Source of the DNA: Symsagittifera roscoffensis | Lineage: Eukaryota; Xenacoelomorpha; Acoela; Convolutidae | Length of the DNA: 47,499 bases | NCBI RefSeq assembly: GCF_963678635.1 | Contig: NW_026971167.1 | Coordinates: 1-47,499 of the forward strand | Reading direction: 5' to 3' | Shown: positions 40,061-47,499 of the stretch, piece after piece | Position numbering within the stretch: position 1 is the stretch's first letter | Layout of the letters: the number at the start of each line of letters is the position of its first letter | Notes under the pieces: model-generated | What the model was told of the DNA's origin: nothing | The model's database searches: none | What the model saw: only the letters and a program-made list of their open reading frames with translations | Made by a program: the position numbers and the translations under genes

Positions 40061-43000
40061 TCTTTCATAGATCTAGATATATTTGCACTGCACCAGCCAT
40101 CCAAAAAGTTATCCTTCAAGCAATCTTCAGTGATAATTTGATTGTTTTTTTTAAAGGTATATCAGTTGAATAATGGATAATAATTTAAATTAAAACGAAA
40201 ATACAAGAGATGTCGCCGTGCCTCAACAAAAAAGATAAAATGTGCAATTTTTCATTTGCTAAAAAAGAAATTTGCTTTTGTTACAATTATAGTACATTAA
40301 ATCCCGTTCAATACGCGTAGTATTTTTTTTACTTGTATTTCAGCTCTAGAAAAAATTGTTAGGCAAAAAAACTACGAAGCAATTATTGGATGAAACTGCT
40401 TTTCCCTTTATATAATTGTTTTTTTTTGTCGGTATTACTTATGATGAAATTTTCGATGAGTTAGAACTTATGTTGATGTATTTAAATGGAAAAAAATGCA
40501 ATACACGTTTTTTGTGTGCAAATCAATTTTTTTTTTGTAATATCTAAGTTTGTATTGATGGGCGTACAGACACTGATATTTATGTTGGATTGCATTTTTG
40601 TTTGTAGTTGTGTATATAATCAATGCTACAAGGGTCCAATGTTGGTAGCTTTGTTTGCATATGTATTTTCTTATATGTCTGGAAATGGGTATTTGTAGTG
40701 ATGTGTGAGTGTCTCAATGAATATAGAAATGTTTTACTGTTTTCATTGTCGTATAACTATAAATGTGTTTGATTACCTCGTTTGTACTTATTTATGATAA
40801 TTGTAAGGTGTATTTCCGTTCAAAGGTTTGCAATCCAAGTTTTTCTGGAGATAAAGTTTTCGAAATTACATGCCTCTCGGATTTTTTTTTCATCTCATAT
40901 GTATCTTCTTTTGTTCTTTAAAACTTAAGATTTAGAGCAACTATGTAAAAGTCCAGTTATTATTTTAAAGTCTCTTGATACTATTGAAGATACTCGAAAT
41001 TAGCTGAGATCGAAATTTAAAACAGTGGAATGATACTGGATTTATTTATGTTTCTTTACTTTATATATAGTAAACAGTTTCGTAAAAAGGAAAGTCATGT
41101 TTTTTGTATTTAAGTTTGAAGTAATGATTTTACTCACCGGAAAACTTCAGCCTTATATATTTTATACATCACACTTTTTTGGTTCCATGTTTGTGAAAAA
41201 TATTTGTGTATGTATATGTAGTCTGCCAGCAATTTTGCATGTTTTTTATGGATCTGTTGTGATTCTGATGTTTCATGAAAATCTGGAAGTGGATTTTTGC
41301 ATTTTTGGCTCGATGATCCACCATGACGAAAAAAAAACCGTATCCAGGTTGCTGCTAGAAGATGCGAGTTTTTTGACCACATAATAAGTTTATGAGAGAA
41401 AGGCATCATGTGAGTACGAAATGGCTTCTGTAATATATTTTTGTACGGATGAGTTCGAATGATATTTTATGTCTACGACTATGCTTCTACCTTCATGTGT
41501 TTTTTTTACAAGCGCGTCCTTACCTATTATGATTTCATTTTTTGCGTGTTTTTTTTTCTCAGTTGCAGATTAATCAGTCGTCAGAGCTTTTAATACACGA
41601 TAAAGTGCTATAACTCTCTGTGTTCTCGACTACTTGTGTTCGTGATCACTGGATTGTTGAAAGAAGCTGAAGTGAAACATAATTTGTGCTTTCTTAAATT
41701 TCATTTTCTAATGGAAATCCAGGATCTTTAAGACACTTCACGAGATACATTAGATAGACTAGACACATGTGGACCTGTTTGCGTTTTTTTTGTAATATGA
41801 TCGTGTATTTGTAATTTTTCTTAGTTGCATCGTTTGCTTATGCTAAAGATTATGGAGTTAATCGATGATCTTTTTGCTAAAGATGTAGCTGTTTCAGAGC
41901 ATAGCTGTTATTTGAACTACGTCTCTAGCCCAAATTATTTAAATTTTTCATCGCCGAATTGCCTAGAAACCCTTAAAGTTTTACACCAGATACAGTATAA
42001 TTACATTATATGCACCCAATAATTTTTTGTTAGCGAGTATGTGTTCATGACTGTGAAAAACTGTATGTACGTAAGTTTTTTCTGCGTGACGAAACATTTG
42101 CTCTAAGCTAATATGTTTTTTTTGCACTTTTTTAGGTGTGGCAAAAGTCGAAAGAAATTTTCGAACTCATATTCAATCAACTTTTCTTGTTAGGTTTTTT
42201 AAGGAAGTCCAAAAATATCAAAACTTACTGTACTTTGTGTAAAAGTCTTTATAATTACGTGTGCGAAATAAATGCATTTTGGATCGTGAACTTTTCTGGC
42301 AGGTTTCCTTAAAAGTTGTTATTCAAAAACACATGTAGCTATTTTTTTTCGAAAGGTTGTCTAAATTACTGTGCTGTTTCATTGGCCTGTTTCACCAGAT
42401 GCTTTGTTCGTACTGGTTAAAAATCAGATAAAAAGCAAAAATTCTTATTATTTCCAAATAAGTGTTTTTCAAACCGGAAAGTAGTGCACATTTCTATGTT
42501 TTTATGGAAATGGATATTAATTTTTTGTGTTAAACTTTATTTTGTTCAAAACTCTCAACTCAATTTCGTTTTTTCTTGATATCTTTAAAAATTCACCAGA
42601 TACAAAGAATGTTCCAGACATCATGTTTGAAAATAAATCTTTGCTTTGGTATGGATATAGAGTGTACTATGAAAGTTGGAACGGTTGTACTCAATATGTG
42701 TTAACTTACAAATCGCATACAGGCAACTCTTACTGAAAATTTAAACAAAAAACAGATCAGTTTCATTTCTGTTCAGCCAGTACTTAAATAAAGCAGATTT
42801 CGTAATTGTCCGTATTTTTGCTTCTTTTAATGAGTCGCAGTTATGTGTGTGCATACCTATGTATTCCTTTTCTGTGTTTTTAGATTTTGTTTTACAATTT
42901 CAGATATTTATAAATGCTTGAATAAGTTGTAAACATTCAAGTTATGTTATTTGCATCATAAAGCATCTTGTTCAGTTGAGATCATCTTTTAATTTAAGTG

Positions 43001-44469
43001 TACAGAAGCATGTGTCAAATCAAAAACAAAGACAATATTTGTGTTTTTTTTTTGAATTTTTTAGACTGTTTGCAATTGTTGTAATATTTCTTTAGTTGTA
43101 CTGTTTTTTTGCGTATTTTTTTTGCTATTTTTGATTTGCCTAGAACATTTTTTTTCCAGTTGTATTTTCCTAGTAACAACTGAAGAAATTTGCAAAGAAA
43201 TTTGCTTATTTTTCCTCGTGATACTGTTTTTATGGGTAAAGTTTTTGTGCTTATTGGTATGCTTAAAAATTGTTTTGCCTGAAAACTTTATTATGTAACC
43301 TTAAACCTTTTTAAGACAATTACCTAGTTCAGCTTTTTCCCAATCATTTTAACTTTTCTTTCTGTCTTTAATTTTCCGTACTTATGTTGAAAAACTTTCA
43401 TTCACACGAAACAACCTGAAAGCACAATCTTTATTTTAAAACACAAAAACTAAATACCAAGTGAGCCAATTAGATTAGATAACTGCGCTTGGTACAGAGA
43501 AACAAACTTGGTAAAATTACGAAATCAGCTACTGATAATCATATGGTGAAAATATCAGGAGCTAAATATAGATTGGTTCCGAACTAATTTGTAAACTTAT
43601 AAAAAGAGTTGCACGCATGAAATTGTTGAGATTAACACAAGAATCAGCACTCTTGTACACACCTTTGCCACACATTCCACAATTTTTCGGAATTAAACAT
43701 TTAGGTACAACCGTAGTTTCTGGTACATTCGTTTTAATTTGTGAAATAATTCAAAAACCAAGAACAAAACTAAGTTGGTATAGTTCTGTTTTCTTTTAAA
43801 TTTTTGTAACAAATTGGTAGTTATATCTATAGTAAAAAAACTAGTTACAAGCTAAAGTTGATTTGGCGAGTGACAAGGGAATATGTACAAGTAAACAATC
43901 ACATGCAAAATTAATAACCGCATCGATGAAAAAAACTTACAATTGTTACATTCGTGCTTATACAAAAACAACACCTACCTAGACTTTAAAACGATTGAAA
44001 ATCGGTAACTGTTTAGCATTTGGTCAAAAAAAAATTTACAAAAGAATGATATACAGTTGGATAAACTTAAACTTCAACTTGAATTTCCTTTTTGAAATGA
44101 TTGTTTTAAATTAGTTCAAAGAATCTAAGACTAGCATAGCCATCTATAAAAAAAGTAAAAAACAAAAACAACACAAGAAATTTTACATCAACCAAGCCTT
44201 GCTCGTTATTTCGTAGACACTATTTGTCACTATTTGTGATGTTTTGTTTTTACATACCGTGAAAACAGTAACGATTGATATATTCTTACAGAACTTATTA
44301 TACATATCTAAAGATTTTGGAGCTATTTATGTATGCAAAACTGAACTCAGAATCTAAATAACTGTACCATGCAATTGTTTCTAAAAAATTCTGGGTTATC
44401 TCTTTAGGCACTAAGACAATGAAAACATAAAAGTTTCTGCATTTAAGTGGAAATTTTGTGTTTATTTTA
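40061..44469. other. Strand-asymmetric T/G-rich to A/C-rich interval, no gene
   Basis: From about 40140 to 43390 the plus strand is rich in T and G (runs like GTGTTTTTTTT). From about 43390 to 44310 it becomes A/C-rich. ORFs of 60-95 codons here are hydrophobic by-products of the T bias. I see no splice-supported gene. Confidence 0.5.
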
Positions 44470-45175
44470 CTTGATTGGTCGATGGCTTGATGCATGGATA
44501 AATGGTTGAATGAATTGATCAATTAATGTGTAACTGCTTGGACGAATGACTGAATAACTGGATACCCGGTTGGTTGGACGGATGGCTCGATAAGTCGATA
44601 GATGTTTGAATCAATTTTTGACTTGATGGATGAAAAGATGAAAGCAACGAGGATGTCCGAATGAATGTATGAATGGTTTGACGGATGGCATTTTGGATGG
44701 ATGGTTGGGTGAACCGCAAGAAGAATGCATAGAAGGTTAGAAGAGTTGCTGGGCGAATGGTTAGTTGAATGGCTGTTTAGATAGCTGTACAGATGGATGA
44801 TCTGATAGATGTTTTTCTAGATAGAAAGAAAAGTTGATGAACACGTTTGTTGATGAATGGCTAGCTGGACGGATGGGTTGATAGCTTATTGGTGGGATGG
44901 ATGGTTGAATGGAAATTTTAATGGCTAAAAGAATCGGTGGATGTATGCTTGGTTCGATGATTTGCTGGACGGCTAGATTATTGGCTGGTTGAGGACTTAG
45001 CTAGCTGGGTGAATTGATATATGGATGGGCCTGTTAAAAAAAGATCGGCTCGATGTTTTGTTGTTGGAATGATCGGAGGTATTATAGCCAGTTGGTTTGA
45101 TGGACTGTTAGTTGGAGGATAGCTAATCGGATGGATGGCTAGATGAGTTGCCAGATGGAAGAGGGTCAGATTTGA
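44470..45175 (-). repeat. Degenerate GGAT/GATGG minisatellite, opposite orientation
   Basis: About 700 bp of GGATGG, GAATGG, GGTTG and GATGGATG words (for example 44690-44710, 44890-44940). This is the same type of sequence as 39230-40060 but on the other strand. Confidence 0.75.
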
Positions 45176-46200
45176 ACAGAATGCTTACAGACTAGCATAA
45201 ATCAAGAGAGAAAAATGTTATTTTTTCCCTGCTTATATTGGTTGGTAAAAAAACAACATAAAATAACAATTTGAATCGAAGAAGTAAGTAATAGATTGAA
45301 ATAAGAAACCGGGAAAAAACTTGAGGTAATGAGAGAAACTGTCAAAGTATAAACAAAAAAAACTGAAAGTTTCATGAATGATTTAGTTAACCAAAATTAT
45401 ACACAGAAATGAAATGAAAAACATGAGTGCTTTCATTGAAGAGTTTCAGGTTTAAAAAAATTGCATTTTCATCGAAGATTTTCAAATCAAGTTTTCAACT
45501 GTTTTAGATTTCTCAAGACTCGAATAGATTTCTCAAGCAAAAAAAATACTCATGATTCTACGAACAACGTTTACAAATGGTACAAAAATTATAGTCAAAG
45601 TTTCTAAAACTGAACTTGCTACTTTCATGTTCACAATTTCTGGGTAGTTCATCCTGTTTTTTGGTTGTTTTTGCAACTCTGAAGCGTAATGCTAAAGCCA
45701 TTTCTAGACAGCCGTTCTTCTGCATTTTTCAGGTCTGCTTTTGTGAGTTATTTTTTATTCAATTCCTTGATATACTTAATTAAAAAACTATAGTTTGTTA
45801 TTATGAACTAAGAACATTTGGATTAGTGTTTTCACCTAGCGATCCGTGGAAAACTTGAAGCACTGATATGATTCTTCTGTTTTTTTTCTGTTTTCAAACA
45901 ACCTGTATGATTTAAGTCATTGTAATTGACATTTTCGAAATGTTTGATCATTTTTGATGAAGCAATGTTCCAGATTCTGTTGTTGCTAAATTCTTGTGAA
46001 AGTCTGCTTTTAAAAATTAGGGAATAGTGAGCAAGTATGCAACTGCTTTAAGATAAAATGAGCATGTTTTTTCTCTGAGACATCACAAGATAGGTGCTTA
46101 CGTGAGATTTTTACTCTAAAAATTACCAAAAATGATATAATTTTGTGGTTGTGTGCGGGATGATTAGGAAGAGCTAACTTGAGCAGTTTCAGACAGATTT
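45176..46200. other. AT-rich non-coding interval
   Basis: I see no ORF of note and no repeat structure. Confidence 0.5.
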
Positions 46201-46358
46201 CGCATCGGTCTCACTCTAAAAAGTGCGCGTGTGAATTGGCGGGCTATTCTAGGGAGCCACAGTAAAAACGAGTAGTGCACTAATAGAGGGCAGCTTAACT
46301 ATTTGTGCATCGGAGCGTGTGCATTGGAGGGCGCACTCTTAGTGAGATAGCCGATTCG
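46201..46358. repeat. Imperfect inverted repeat in a GC-richer island
   Basis: CGCATCGG, TCTCACT and AGTGCGC (46201-46228) reappear in reverse complement as GCGCACT, AGTGAGA and CCGATTCG (46331-46358). The ~100-bp centre is GC-richer than its surroundings. It could be a small foldback/MITE or a structured RNA. Confidence 0.55.
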
Positions 46359-47197
46359 CAGTTTCTATCTTAAAACCCTTCCTTTGTCTTTTCCTAGTTT
46401 TTGGTTTTAAGGAACAAATCTGTACACAATTGGTGCGCAAAAACAATAATTAAAACTGGGCTCACAAAAATTGTATTCTACCAGTAATAAATAAGTTATA
46501 TTTTGTTTTGTTTTTAAGAAGTTTATCTTAATTTTTGTTTTAGATCACTCATAATGTTTAATGTTTGTTACTATCAGTAACTCTTTCCAATCTCACCATC
46601 AAAGTAACTCGTCTACTTGTGGCATCTACTCTGAAAACAAACTATGCCTCTTTATTCAAGTCACTTTGATTTATTTTTATTTTACGCCTATTACAATAAC
46701 TGGTAAGTAATGTTGCTCTGACCGTTACTTTTGGTTTCAAAACATAAGAGTTGACATATATGAAACAATTTGAGATAAATTACTACAATTTTGGAAAATT
46801 TTTACTTCAATACGTTATAAACGAATTGCTTTATTTTCCAATACATTGCTTATCTGCTTACAACTCTACAGTTATGCATAACTTGAGTACTTTATGCAAA
46901 AGTTTTCTTTAAAATATTGCAAAAAAAACTTGACGAAAAAAGTCTTTTATTCTGAAGTTTATTGTTTTCCTCGGTTTTGATGAGTTCTAAAAATAGTTTT
47001 TATCGAGAAGCATGTATAAACCAAATTGCTTTTTTTCTGCTCTGAGACCATTCTGATCCTTGACAAGTCACCCTCATTTTTCCTTCCATCGGTAATTTGA
47101 AAAGTTTTGATAATTAACGTTGTAACAGTACTCTATCCTGTCAGTTATTGGTTCGATCTCAGGAACAATTTTGATTTTGTTGCTACATTTTAGTTAA
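46359..47197. other. AT-rich non-coding interval
   Basis: No gene or repeat recognised. Confidence 0.5.
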
Positions 47198-47284
47198 ATG
47201 GAATATATGGTTAAATATAGAATATCTGTCGAATGGAGGTCAAATGAAACAAGCCAGCTTTCGTTGTTGTTTTTTTTTCTCGAG

Positions 47285-47468
47285 GTCGCAGAAATGTGGC
47301 TCTATTTTCAATTGAACACGGCTGCTTTTGAAATATATAAGATGAGCATTGATTTGGTTAATCAGCACAAGCATTTCCGGCATTGCCTGGTGACCGAATT
47401 CGGGAGTTGCGTCTGCTTCCAGTTTGGACCAAGCGATGATATTATGAGCTCAATGGGCTCAAGAGTGG
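47285..47468 (+). CDS. Candidate internal exon of an unrecognised host gene
   Basis: A pyrimidine-rich tract ending TTTTTTTTTCTCGAG is followed by 184 bp that is open in one frame, GC-richer than its surroundings and balanced in composition. It contains EMWLYFQLNTAAFEIYKMSI and VTEFGSCVCFQFGPSDD. It ends at GTGG|GTAAAT, a plausible donor. An unspliced ORF with ATG 47198 also covers it (93 codons to the TAA near 47479), but its first part is T-rich and intron-like. The protein family is not recognised. The window ends 31 bases after the donor. Confidence 0.45.
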
Positions 47469-47499
47469 GTAAATTTTAAATTGATTGAGAAAAATAGAG

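Noticed and set aside
42369-42399. Two CTGTTTCA words close together, like the upstream motif of nematode piRNA genes
   Set aside because: Only two hits in a T-rich region, the organism is not established as a nematode of that clade, and there is no small-RNA evidence.
40486-42736. Several 65-95-codon hydrophobic plus-strand ORFs (for example 40486-40698, 41097-41384, 42527-42736)
   Set aside because: They follow the T-rich strand bias, lack motifs or splice context, and read as Phe/Val/Leu/Cys-rich by-products of composition.
1-47499. CRISPR array, rRNA genes, bacterial operon signals
   Set aside because: No regularly spaced direct repeats with unique spacers, no rRNA-like sequence. The BEL/Pao relic and introns argue for an animal genome.

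Overview
The window is AT-rich invertebrate DNA made mostly of transposable elements and their wreckage. A BEL/Pao relic, a group found essentially only in animals, together with intron-like splice signals, marks it as metazoan. I cannot resolve the phylum; nematode or flatworm-like lineages are possible, but that is a guess. No intact, recognisable host gene is visible. There is no rRNA, no canonical tRNA and no CRISPR array.

Layout. (1) 1-6035, minus strand: a broken BEL/Pao retrotransposon, in the order Gag, protease, reverse transcriptase (RT), RNase H, integrase. It is cut into many frames and truncated by the left window edge. (2) 6036-9013: repeat-rich non-coding DNA with a diverged 198-bp-spaced duplication, a tRNA-derived SINE-like piece and a poly-C foldback. 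(3) 9014-9890 and 25387-26725: a decayed coding locus of unknown family, interrupted by the next element. (4) 9891-25382: a 15,492-bp LTR retroelement with 410-bp LTRs that I read as identical (TG...CA), a GAAG target-site duplication and a primer-binding site. It has a hairpin-rich 1.25-kb leader, a small basic ORF, a Gag-Pol-like ORF, and then a train of extra ORFs. These are two tiny membrane proteins, a Ser/Pro-rich protein, an 872-aa membrane glycoprotein-like protein in the env position, and a 601-aa unknown protein. Several of them overlap by ATGA or a few bases. (5) 26726-47499: host DNA with several decayed coding stretches of unrecognised families, a perfect 58-bp inverted repeat, tandem duplications, two long degenerate ATCC/GGAT minisatellites in opposite orientation, and one exon-like segment at the right edge.

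The centre of interest is element (4). It is a very young, env-bearing Ty3/gypsy-type (errantivirus-like) element. Its accessory coding capacity is much larger than gag-pol-env, and it has an overlapping, apparently polycistronic downstream block, an ATG-less open frame that may be an exon, and a textbook small intron just after the last stop codon. Despite its youth, Gag-Pol lacks any visible protease and the N-terminal half of RT, joined in frame. This copy may therefore be a recently mobilised defective genome supplied in trans, or a reverse-transcribed spliced or recombinant RNA. The RNase H and integrase catalytic residues are all present.
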